Part shown: positions 1 through 7,437 of the stretch, piece after piece | How the letters are laid out: each line of letters begins with the position of its first letter | Numbering within the stretch: the stretch's first letter is position 1 | Assembly (NCBI GenBank): GCA_024691665.1 | Contig: JAILNJ010000041.1 | Location: 1-10,615, forward strand | From: Gammaproteobacteria bacterium | Lineage (GTDB): Bacteria > Bacillota_I > Bacilli_A > Izemoplasmatales > UBA1188 | DNA length: 10,615 bases | Direction: 5' to 3' | Made by a program: the position numbers and the translations under genes | The notes under the pieces: model-generated | Databases searched by the model: none | The model's input: only the letters and a program-made list of their open reading frames with translations | Told to the model about the DNA's origin: nothing

Positions 1-1044
1 GATCTTTTGGATATTAGGAACGTTCTTTGATGAGAGAGTGAATGTAGCTGGGCTACCTTCTACTACTTCAAAGTTTTCAAATCCAATAGTGTATCTCTTC
101 CATTCATCAGTTACACCTGTGAAGTAGTATCTTAGTTTAAGGTTAGATCCACCAATATTAACGAAGATATTGATATAGAATGTATTATTCTTACCATCAC
201 CCTTAAGGTCAAATACAATAGCTTTACCAGTTGAACCAGCTGCAAAGATTGTAGGCATTACATATGATACTGATTCACTGTTGCCCTTATATTGCATCTT
301 GAGACAGTTATTACCTTCACCATTACTTTCAAGTGTTAATGCTGAATAGTTATCACTTCCACCAATTGACCAAACATCCATAACATTATCTGATGTTTCA
401 TAATCATTGAAGTCATCAATCATAGAAATTTGAGTAGTTGGGTCAGTTGTAATCTTCTTGTATACACTTGTCTTTGATGCTTCTGTTTCTTTAGTGAAAT
501 AGATATCATCAAAGTATACATGGTTATTACTTGTATAAACTGGGTCAGCCTTCTTATCTGATAGATAGTAATAGTAACTTAGTTCAATACCAAATCCTAA
601 AATATCTTCACTCTTAAGTACTGCGTTTTCTTCACCTTCAATTACTTTGAATTCACTGAATGGTACTACATAACTTGTCCATTCACCTTCAAGATGTTGG
701 TCTACATACTTGAATTGATTTTCTTCAGTAATAATGTAGATTGCGAGTACTGCGTTCGCATCAGTTAAATGACTGAATCTATTTACTCCATCAGGAATAT
801 AGAGTACAGATTTATCTAATGCCTTGAATGAGATAGATGTATAACCTTTATCCACCTTATCAAACTGTAAGCCATATTGTGCACCAAACATATCTGATTT
901 ATAAGTAAGTTCACCACAGAGGTTATTATTACCCATTTGATATGTCTTATTAGTTGCGATAGCTTCATCTTTATTACTATTTGAAATAATCCATTTATAA
1001 TAAAGTTCTGCGTTAGCTTTATAGTTGTTGAAGTTCTCAATTAA
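1..1044 (-). repeat. Two related carbohydrate-binding-like modules in the left-edge lipoprotein
   Basis: Modules 3 (493-1044) and 4 (1-420, cut by the edge) appear homologous at protein level. They start IENFNNYKANAELYYKW and IDDFNDYETSDNVMDVW, each followed by a Gly/Asn-rich turn and an aromatic beta-strand (LTYKSD, LKMQYKG). Similarity is modest, so the duplication is old. The family name (CBM11-like or CIA30-like) is a judgement from pattern, not from a search. Confidence 0.5.
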
Positions 1045-2481
1045 ACCATCATCTCCGACTGATGCTTTATAAAGGTTATCAACTTCATCTCTTACATTCA
1101 CAAACTCAAGGTTACTGAATGTGAGTGAACCAGTTTGGTAAACTCCTTCAATACCGAATTGAATTTGTTTTATGAAGTAGAACTCTCTTGCACCATTGCC
1201 GTTATATTCAGATAAAGTGAATGCTTGAATTGGAATAACAATATATCCATCTTCAGGAAGAGCTGAAAGATCTTGTTTATAAACCCATCTATCTTTATCT
1301 TCTTCGATTACTCTAAGGAGCATTCTAGCTGATGATGTTCCAGTGTATTCAACTTTAACCTTAACTGCATCTTTAGCTTCTACGAATTTATTAATGTTGA
1401 ACTTAGTAAATCCATAACCACCAATTGAACCTCCATAAGACATAGTAAATGATTTACCATCATCACTATAATCTTTTTCGAAGTCATAGTTTTCAGTTAA
1501 GATATCATCTGAATCGATTTCATTGAAGTCGAGTTCATCAATGAACATATATCTATATTTATCAAAGTTAATAGCTTTAATATTTGATACATAGCATGTA
1601 CCATCACCAAAAGTCTTTTCAAATACAAGTTCAACATACTTAATCATGTTGTAATCAAACTTTTGGTTAACAATAGGTGTTCCACCTTTAGTTCTGAGCG
1701 TGAAATCATCAAACTTAATAATTACTTGTTGTTTAGTGTTGTTTGCGACTTTGATTTCTGCATTATAATACTCATTATCTTCATCAACACATCTAAACCA
1801 AATAGATGAATCTTGACCACTATAGTAGAATTCAAAATAGAATGCATCAACGCCATACATTTCTTCTTCTTGATGGTGAGTTACAACTGCCCATCCATCA
1901 TGAGTAATATCATTGGAAGCGTTCATTATTTCATGAGTGAAATCAATCTTTAATGCTTTCTTATCATTACCAAAGAAGTTAGTACTATCGATTGATACAT
2001 TAACAGGAGATCCATCTTTATGAACTTCCCATTCATCTGCGTGTTCAATTGTATATTCTATTTCTTCATCAAGATTTGCTTCATAAAAGAATGAGAATAC
2101 TTCATTACATACTTTCTTAGAGCCTTTATTTACCGCAGTAACTCTCCAGTAGTATGTATAATTTTTATATTTTAAATTTGAGAATAATTTAAATGAAGTT
2201 TCGCTAATTCCAGCTTTCTTAACGTAGATTGCGTCTTCTTGTTGATTAAACTCAGTTGAAGATGCTACTTCAAGAATATAAGTTTCAGCGTTTTCAGATG
2301 CATTCCATTCAAATGTAGGAATAGTTTTAACTGAACCATTATTAGTTGGAGCTTTTAAACTGAATGCACCAAGAGTGCCTTCTACCCTTGCTTGATTGAA
2401 TTCATTTTGTCCAATCTTTTCACAAGCAGTTAAAACAAATACAAATAATAAACTAAATATTACAAGGAAGATCTTTTTCAT
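1..2481 (-). CDS. Multi-module carbohydrate-binding-like surface lipoprotein, 3' end cut by the window edge
   Basis: I translated this frame by hand from the ATG at 2481 to the left edge and found no stop in 827 codons, so the C-terminus is missing. Residues 1-20 are a lipoprotein signal (MKK, a hydrophobic run, then LTAC with Cys20 as the lipidation site). Residues about 42-134 look like a fibronectin type III domain (TFEWNAS, YYWRVTAVN). Four beta-sandwich modules follow, at about 141-306, 328-461, 480-663 and 688 to the edge, resembling CBM11/CIA30-type galactose-binding-like folds. Modules 3 and 4 open alike (LIENFNNY, MIDDFNDY), and module 3 closes with VYFDDIYF. I see no catalytic domain, but one could lie beyond the edge. 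A strong AGGAGG sits 9 nt before the ATG, and the gene starts 3 nt after the GH-A stop. Likely role: cell-surface glycan binding, inferred from folds and context. Confidence 0.88.
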   Translation of the reverse strand, partial: MKKIFLVIFSLLFVFVLTACEKIGQNEFNQARVEGTLGAFSLKAPTNNGSVKTIPTFEWNASENAETYILEVASSTEFNQQEDAIYVKKAGISETSFKLFSNLKYKNYTYYWRVTAVNKGSKKVCNEVFSFFYEANLDEEIEYTIEHADEWEVHKDGSPVNVSIDSTNFFGNDKKALKIDFTHEIMNASNDITHDGWAVVTHHQEEEMYGVDAFYFEFYYSGQDSSIWFRCVDEDNEYYNAEIKVANNTKQQVIIKFDDFTLRTKGGTPIVNQKFDYNMIKYVELVFEKTFGDGTCYVSNIKAINFDKYRYMFIDELDFNEIDSDDILTENYDFEKDYSDDGKSFTMSYGGSIGGYGFTKFNINKFVEAKDAVKVKVEYTGTSSARMLLRVIEEDKDRWVYKQDLSALPEDGYIVIPIQAFTLSEYNGNGAREFYFIKQIQFGIEGVYQTGSLTFSNLEFVNVRDEVDNLYKASVGDDGLIENFNNYKANAELYYKWIISNSNKDEAIATNKTYQMGNNNLCGELTYKSDMFGAQYGLQFDKVDKGYTSISFKALDKSVLYIPDGVNRFSHLTDANAVLAIYIITEENQFKYVDQHLEGEWTSYVVPFSEFKVIEGEENAVLKSEDILGFGIELSYYYYLSDKKADPVYTSNNHVYFDDIYFTKETEASKTSVYKKITTDPTTQISMIDDFNDYETSDNVMDVWSIGGSDNYSALTLESNGEGNNCLKMQYKGNSESVSYVMPTIFAAGSTGKAIVFDLKGDGKNNTFYINIFVNIGGSNLKLRYYFTGVTDEWKRYTIGFENFEVVEGSPATFTLSSKNVPNIQKI

Positions 2482-2500
2482 ATATTACAGCCTCCTTGTA
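2461..2500 (-). promoter_or_regulatory. Hairpin sequestering the Shine-Dalgarno of the left-edge lipoprotein gene
   Basis: In the mRNA, TACAAGGAGG (2500-2491) can pair with CTTCCTTGTA (2470-2461): ten pairs, one of them G-U. The 5' arm holds the whole Shine-Dalgarno. The 20-nt loop (2490-2471) holds the TAA of the GH-A gene and the ATG of the next gene. The 3' arm is codons 4-7 of that gene. A ribosome finishing the GH-A gene would melt the stem, so the expected effect is translational coupling of the two lipoproteins. Pairing is seen in the sequence; the effect is inferred. Confidence 0.6.
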
Positions 2501-3978
2501 GAAACTACAACTACTGAATTTGCTGGAACAGTAATATTAGTATAATCGCTAATCTTACCATCTATACAATAATTGTATGTAACAAATCCATTAGCATCGA
2601 GTTTAATTTGGTTTTCACTAAATATGTAGATGTATAACTTTTCATTATTAATTGAAGCATCCATTCTAAAATCTTTGGTTAAATCAGTTTTGCCTCTATT
2701 AACAACTACATATCCACCATTTTGACCATCTGAATCAATTGATCCAATCATTCTTACGTTTTCAATTTCAGTGTTAGCAGAGATTACTTTACATCCTCTA
2801 TCAAAAAGGTTAGTAAGTAAACTTGAAGAATGATACCAAGGTCTATATTCTTGTTTAATAGCTGATGCTTCATTGAGTGTTGAGAACATACCCCACTCTT
2901 TAGCAGTCATACCGCCTTCATTATACATAAAGTGCATTGCATCGTCTAAATCCCAATATACAATACCAGATACATTAGACATCATACATTGTAGTGTATA
3001 GTCAGCCATTCTGATACCATATGAGAAATTGGCGATATATGCGTTACAGTCTGTTTGAACGTTTTTACCATCAAGTAAACCTGATTCCCAGATAATTACT
3101 TTCTTAGAATCGTTGCCATCTAACTTTTTAATCATTGAATATGTATCAGCTACTCTTTCTTTTAAGAGTGCATTATCAATATCATAGTTAGAAATATATA
3201 AGTGAACACCATAGTTCTTTACTTCATTTTTAAGGTTAGTTGCAACACCAGTTAAATATTCTTCAATACCAGGTTTAGTTGTTGCATCACCACCAATAAT
3301 ATCTAAGTTAGTTAAGCCAATCTTATCGAATTGAGCTCTAACATTTTTAACACCTTGTTCCCATATAGCGTATGTATTATAAGCATTCTTTGATGAACCC
3401 TTAGCACCGCTATAGTCTGGTTCATTAGTGTTTACGAAATATTTAATGCAAGTATATCCTTTCTTAACAATTAAATATTCCATTAAATCACCACACATTA
3501 CTGCCCATCTAGGGTCAGCAGTTACATTCTTAATCATATGGTAGATATCTTCTTCTTCATTAGGGTTTCCGATAACATTCCAAATACCAAATGCAACAGT
3601 GATGTTCTTAGTTTCACAATAGTCTAGAATTTGATAAGCATTGAGCATATATTTATTAGTAAAATCATATTCCCATGTATCATCTTCTAAATTATCTGGA
3701 GTTTTGTTATCACTAAAATTCTTCACTAACCAATCAAAATTGGTCATACATCTGACCAATTTTGGGTTAAGTCTATCTAGTGAATTATATATCTTTTCTT
3801 CTGCACCTCTTTGAAGCTTTCCTGTGTCTTCGTATACTCCAACTTCAACTCCAAGACCATAGAAATTATCATTGATAACTTTCTTTGATTCAAATACAAT
3901 TCCATCTTTCTTTTCATTGCAAGATACGAGAGTTAACATAGAAACCAAAAAGAGTAATATAATTAGTAGCTTTTTCAT
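2485..3978 (-). CDS. Lipoprotein glycoside hydrolase, clan GH-A-like (family unassigned)
   Basis: This 497-residue protein starts with a lipoprotein signal (MKKLLIILLF, then LVSC with Cys20 lipidated), so it should sit on the outer face of the membrane. Residues about 35-385 read as a TIM-barrel glycosidase. FVNTNEPD has the Asn185-Glu186-Pro187 signature, with Glu186 the likely acid/base. IIWESG at 295-300 gives Glu298 as the likely nucleophile. The spacing of 112 residues suits clan GH-A retaining enzymes. GVHLYISN (257-264) and YWDLDD (341-346) are other barrel-strand ends. Residues about 390-497 look like the C-terminal beta-sandwich found in GH30, GH39 and GH51 relatives. I cannot assign the family. 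Beside GH130, activity on a mannose-containing glycan is plausible but unproven. The ATG lies 2 nt after the binding-protein stop with only a weak Shine-Dalgarno, suggesting reinitiation. Confidence 0.82.
   Translation of the reverse strand: MKKLLIILLFLVSMLTLVSCNEKKDGIVFESKKVINDNFYGLGVEVGVYEDTGKLQRGAEEKIYNSLDRLNPKLVRCMTNFDWLVKNFSDNKTPDNLEDDTWEYDFTNKYMLNAYQILDYCETKNITVAFGIWNVIGNPNEEEDIYHMIKNVTADPRWAVMCGDLMEYLIVKKGYTCIKYFVNTNEPDYSGAKGSSKNAYNTYAIWEQGVKNVRAQFDKIGLTNLDIIGGDATTKPGIEEYLTGVATNLKNEVKNYGVHLYISNYDIDNALLKERVADTYSMIKKLDGNDSKKVIIWESGLLDGKNVQTDCNAYIANFSYGIRMADYTLQCMMSNVSGIVYWDLDDAMHFMYNEGGMTAKEWGMFSTLNEASAIKQEYRPWYHSSSLLTNLFDRGCKVISANTEIENVRMIGSIDSDGQNGGYVVVNRGKTDLTKDFRMDASINNEKLYIYIFSENQIKLDANGFVTYNYCIDGKISDYTNITVPANSVVVVSTRRL
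3727..3769. repeat. Long inverted repeat inside the GH-A lipoprotein gene
   Basis: CAAAATTGGTCA (3735-3746) and TGACCAATTTTG (3753-3764) are perfect inverted copies around a 6-nt spacer. After a 3-nt bulge (3732-3734) the match continues with TAACC (3727-3731) against GGTTA (3765-3769). That is 17 pairs in total, all within coding sequence for residues about 70-84 and roughly 210 nt after the start codon. It may be a stable mRNA hairpin or simply a coding coincidence. Confidence 0.6.
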
Positions 3979-3980
3979 AA

Positions 3981-5573
3981 TTATTTCTTTAATGCATCAT
4001 TAATTTCTTTTAATACATCTTGCCATTGCTTTGTGTTAAAGTTTGCAAGATATGCATCTTTTGTTATCTTTCCATAACAATATTGAGTAATCTTAGCATT
4101 GGCATCTTCAAGCATACCACCTGAATCTCTTGCCTTAAGAGTAGTTGTAAGCCACTTAACATCTCCTCTTTCTTTTAAGACTACGAGTTTATTAGCTTCT
4201 TTAGCTTGATCGATTTCAGCTTTCCAAGCATTTAAAATTCTAAGTGAATCTTTATCAGTTAATGGGTCCATTTCAGATGTATCATTGCCAAGAGTAATCA
4301 TATATCTTAAATATTTAGCACCATTAAGTTTATCGATGTATTCGCCATCAAGGTCTTTTTCCCAACCAGCTTCACTAAGTTCAACATTACCATTTGCATC
4401 AACAGTGTAGTCATAATCTTCAAAACCATAGATAGCAAGCATTGTGCCTTCTTCAGAAAGTAGGTAATCAAGGATGTCTAGGATCTTTTCCATCTTAGCA
4501 TTAGAGATATCTTCATTGAAGAATGTAGCACTGAACCAGTTTTCAGTTCCTTCAAGATGGTACTTTCCATCTGGTCCATATACTTTCATGATCGCAGTTG
4601 CATCATCTAACTTTTCTTTAGTATCAATAGCTTTATTTTCACCAACTTTCTTTCTTAAAGTTGTGTAGTTAGCAAGTGATAAGTTTTCATAATATACACC
4701 AATACGACCAGCATAATACTTCTTAGCAGCATCACCATCATTTAAGTCATATTGAGAAAGTCCATAATATTGTTTGTTACCTGTTTGGCTCCATAACTTA
4801 GCTTTTTCAAGGCCTTCTAAGTATTCAGCTGTAGTATAGTTAGAAACTACAGTTCCATCTCCAGCGATTGCGAAACAGTGTGGTGCAGTCTTATAGAAGT
4901 TAGTAATTGAAGGATAACCCCATTCAACATCACCAAGTGCGGCTACTTCACCACCCATAGATTTATTCTTTAAGAACGAATCAAGGAGTGCTTCAAATTC
5001 AGCCCAAGTGTATACATCGTTTTCTTTATATACGCCTAATTCTTTTGCCCAGTCTCTTCTATATACATAAGTGAATGGAGAATATTCTGTGTCGATATTG
5101 CTTAAATCTTTAATGATTGGGAGGCAATATAATTTTCCATTGATATAGAATTGATCAATATTAGATACTTTAGCAAGTGTAGCTTTAATGTTTGGCCATT
5201 TATCTAAGTTATCAGGAATTGCCTTAATAACGTCACCTTTAACCCAGTTAACATAGCTATTTGAGAAGTTATAGCTATCAAGGTTAAATTGGAATACGTC
5301 AGTTAAGTTATTAGCTTGAACTGGACCATAAACTTGTTGATCCCAGTCTGCATATGAATATGTAGTTGGAGTAATAGCTACACCAAACTTTTCTTCTAAG
5401 AAGTCAGTATATGCATCTCCTCCTGTCCATTCATTAAAGTATAAGTTTCTTAAGTTAAGTTTTAGTCTTCCTTTTTCATCAAATTCATCTTTAGTATTTT
5501 TACAACCTACAAGACCAACTAAAGATAATACTGATAGTAAGACTAATAGTATTGATAATAATTTCCTTTTCAT
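3981..5573 (-). CDS. Extracellular solute-binding lipoprotein of an LplA-type oligosaccharide ABC importer
   Basis: The 530-residue protein captures oligosaccharide outside the cell and delivers it to the two permeases encoded just upstream. It starts MKRKLLSILL and has a lipobox LVGC with Cys24 as the lipidation site. The body shows LplA-type binding-protein landmarks: INGKLYCLPI (144-153), YVYRRDWAKELGV (169-181) and a following TWAEFEALL (189-197). The length of about 530 suits the large class that pairs with LplB and YtcP permeases. I chose the ATG at 5573, because the open frame runs 12 codons further to a TTG that would put residues in front of the signal peptide and use the Shine-Dalgarno as coding sequence. 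AGGAGG at 5588-5583 lies 9 nt before this ATG. The gap to the preceding permease gene is 16 nt. The substrate is not readable from the sequence. Confidence 0.93.
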   Translation of the reverse strand: MKRKLLSILLVLLSVLSLVGLVGCKNTKDEFDEKGRLKLNLRNLYFNEWTGGDAYTDFLEEKFGVAITPTTYSYADWDQQVYGPVQANNLTDVFQFNLDSYNFSNSYVNWVKGDVIKAIPDNLDKWPNIKATLAKVSNIDQFYINGKLYCLPIIKDLSNIDTEYSPFTYVYRRDWAKELGVYKENDVYTWAEFEALLDSFLKNKSMGGEVAALGDVEWGYPSITNFYKTAPHCFAIAGDGTVVSNYTTAEYLEGLEKAKLWSQTGNKQYYGLSQYDLNDGDAAKKYYAGRIGVYYENLSLANYTTLRKKVGENKAIDTKEKLDDATAIMKVYGPDGKYHLEGTENWFSATFFNEDISNAKMEKILDILDYLLSEEGTMLAIYGFEDYDYTVDANGNVELSEAGWEKDLDGEYIDKLNGAKYLRYMITLGNDTSEMDPLTDKDSLRILNAWKAEIDQAKEANKLVVLKERGDVKWLTTTLKARDSGGMLEDANAKITQYCYGKITKDAYLANFNTKQWQDVLKEINDALKK

Positions 5574-5582
5574 TATATTTCT

Positions 5583-5588
5583 CCTCCT
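5583..5588 (-). promoter_or_regulatory. Ribosome binding site fixing the solute-binding protein start
   Basis: A perfect AGGAGG, 9 nt before the ATG at 5573 and directly after the TAA of the permease gene. It is among the strongest such sites in the operon, fitting the excess of binding protein over permease that these importers need. It rules out the longer TTG-initiated reading. Confidence 0.8.
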
Positions 5589-5589
5589 C

Positions 5590-6495
5590 TTATCCTTTAA
5601 TAGCTCCAACTACTAAGCCCTTAACGAAGAACTTCTGTACGAATGGGTAGAAACTCATCATCGGAACTATTGTAAAGAATATACAAGCCATTTGAAGACC
5701 TTCTGAATAAACATCGGTGACTCCAATCGGGCTTTCAATTTGCGAGCTAGATGTCGCGATTAACTCTCTTAATATTAATTGAAGAGGTTTTAAGTTAGCC
5801 TTTTCAATAAATAACATACCGTTATACCATGAGTTCCAGTTACCTACTGCAAAGAATAATCCAACAGTAGCTAACATTGGAAGAGCCATAGGTAGATAAA
5901 CTTTCACAAAGATTTGAATATCATTAGCTCCATCAATCTTAGCTGATTCTTCGAGGTCTGCAGGTAGACTTGCGAAATAGTTTCTCATAAGAAGCATATT
6001 GTATGTATCAATAGCACCTGGAATAACCATTACCCAGATAGTATTGTAGAGTCCTAAGTTTTTAATTAAGAAATAGTAAGGGATTAAACCTCCACCGAAG
6101 AACATAGTTACAAGGATCATATTCATGAGGAAGCCTTTACCAATCCATTTATTTCTTGATAGTGCATAACCAGTTATTACTGTGAAGAATAATTGGTATG
6201 CTGTTCCAAATAAGAGTAGGAACATTGTTACTCCAAATCCGCTCCATAGAGTCTTATTAGTAAATACGGCTCTATAGTTATCAAATGTTACTTCTTTTGG
6301 CCAGAGTAGGATAGGAGTTTCAAGATAAACATGCTCTGGTGAAATAGAGATTAAGAACGCATTATAGAATGGATAAATAATTAATATTGCATATACTAGA
6401 AGCATTGCGAATATTACCCAGTCTAATCCTTGAAGTCTATTTAAGAAGTTTCTTCTTTGTCTTTTACGAGATATTTTCTTATTTTCTTTTTCCAT
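5590..6495 (-). CDS. ABC sugar transporter permease, YtcP/LplC (AraQ-like) type
   Basis: This is a 301-residue inner-membrane permease, the second half of a heterodimeric oligosaccharide importer. Hydrophobic segments lie at about 26-48, 86-110, 123-144, 152-170, 203-220 and 266-286, the usual six. The EAA loop that contacts the ATPase is EESAKIDGANDIQIFVKVYL at 182-201, with the conserved DGA. The C-terminus FVKGLVVGAIKG is typical of the YtcP/LplC group. I place the start at ATG 6495, not at a TTG eight codons upstream. The ATG overlaps the stop of the preceding permease gene (TAATG), and an AGAGAGG lies 9 nt before it. One-base overlap and common orientation indicate coupled translation, so the permeases should be made in equal amounts. 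Confidence 0.94.
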   Translation of the reverse strand: MEKENKKISRKRQRRNFLNRLQGLDWVIFAMLLVYAILIIYPFYNAFLISISPEHVYLETPILLWPKEVTFDNYRAVFTNKTLWSGFGVTMFLLLFGTAYQLFFTVITGYALSRNKWIGKGFLMNMILVTMFFGGGLIPYYFLIKNLGLYNTIWVMVIPGAIDTYNMLLMRNYFASLPADLEESAKIDGANDIQIFVKVYLPMALPMLATVGLFFAVGNWNSWYNGMLFIEKANLKPLQLILRELIATSSSQIESPIGVTDVYSEGLQMACIFFTIVPMMSFYPFVQKFFVKGLVVGAIKG

Positions 6496-7436
6496 TAGAT
6501 AATACCTCTCTCGCCACAAAGTTTAGCTATTCTATCTACGATTAGAACTAGTATGAATGATACAACTGACTTGAAGAGACCAATTGCGGCGCCTTGTCCA
6601 GCTGGCATACCAGATCTAAATGTTTGTCTATAAATATATGTATCTAAGATATCTGAAACATTATAAACAAGCGGGTTATATAAGTTAATAATTTGATCAA
6701 AACCTGCGGATAGGATTCCACCTACAGAAAGAATTAAGAGTAATACTGCGGTAGGTTTAATCGCAGGAAGTGTGATGTGTCCAATCTTTTGAAGTCTTGT
6801 CGCACCATCAATATCTGCGGCTTCATATAGTTCCGGAGATATTCCCGCCATCGTCGCGAGGTAGATGATGGATGACCATCCTGCTTCTTTCCAGACATCA
6901 GATGTAAAGATTAAAGCGATAAAGAATTTACCATTTGACATAAACTCAATTCTATCGTGACCCGCAAGGTTAACTAAGTTATTGATTGCACCTGTTCTAC
7001 TAAATAAGTTTGCAACGAAGCCACCAATTACGACCCATGATAGGAAGTGAGGGAATGTTACTATTGTTTGAACTGTCTTTTTAAATATTCTCATTCTAAT
7101 TTCATTTAAGAGTAACGCTACAAGAATTGCTGCCACGAAACTAATAATAATCTTAAAGAAACCGATAATAATAGTATTTCTTAATACAGTATAGAATTCT
7201 GGATTACTGAATATAGTTTTAAAGTTCGCAAAATTATTCCAAGGACTTCCCATTATTCCCTTCTTAGGATAATAATCTTTAAAAGCTATAAGTATTCCAT
7301 ACATAGGTATATAGTTAAAAATAAAGTAAAAGACCACTGCCGGTATTCCCATTAAAATGAGATACTTTGAGTGATTTACTTTCTTTTTAAAGTTGTATGT
7401 AGTTTTATTCCTTTTAGCTATTAAAACTTTATTCAT
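6495..7436 (-). CDS. lplB: ABC polysaccharide/oligosaccharide transporter permease, LplB type
   Basis: This is a 313-residue membrane protein, the first permease of the importer. It has a basic N-terminus (to about residue 24), then hydrophobic segments at about 25-52, 85-111, 125-145, 170-198, 226-248 and 285-303. The NYIPMYGILIAFKDY stretch at 41-55 is a strong LplB signature. The EAA loop is EAADIDGATRLQKIGHITLP at 205-224, again with DGA. The length is normal for the family. The ATG lies one base after the GH130 stop and lacks a good Shine-Dalgarno, so translation probably depends on ribosomes arriving from GH130. No ATP-binding subunit is encoded nearby; members of this class usually share one ATPase encoded elsewhere. 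The symbol marks family membership, not proven orthology with the Bacillus gene. Confidence 0.94.
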   Translation of the reverse strand: MNKVLIAKRNKTTYNFKKKVNHSKYLILMGIPAVVFYFIFNYIPMYGILIAFKDYYPKKGIMGSPWNNFANFKTIFSNPEFYTVLRNTIIIGFFKIIISFVAAILVALLLNEIRMRIFKKTVQTIVTFPHFLSWVVIGGFVANLFSRTGAINNLVNLAGHDRIEFMSNGKFFIALIFTSDVWKEAGWSSIIYLATMAGISPELYEAADIDGATRLQKIGHITLPAIKPTAVLLLILSVGGILSAGFDQIINLYNPLVYNVSDILDTYIYRQTFRSGMPAGQGAAIGLFKSVVSFILVLIVDRIAKLCGERGII

Positions 7437-7437
7437 T

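Noticed and set aside
816..1040. Minus-strand open frame of 74 codons near the left edge.
   Set aside because: It is out of frame with the 827-codon lipoprotein reading, which covers this stretch with module 3.
4474..4668. Plus-strand open frame of 64 codons within the solute-binding protein gene.
   Set aside because: It is antisense to a clear family member and its hydrophobic content follows from complementing the coding strand.
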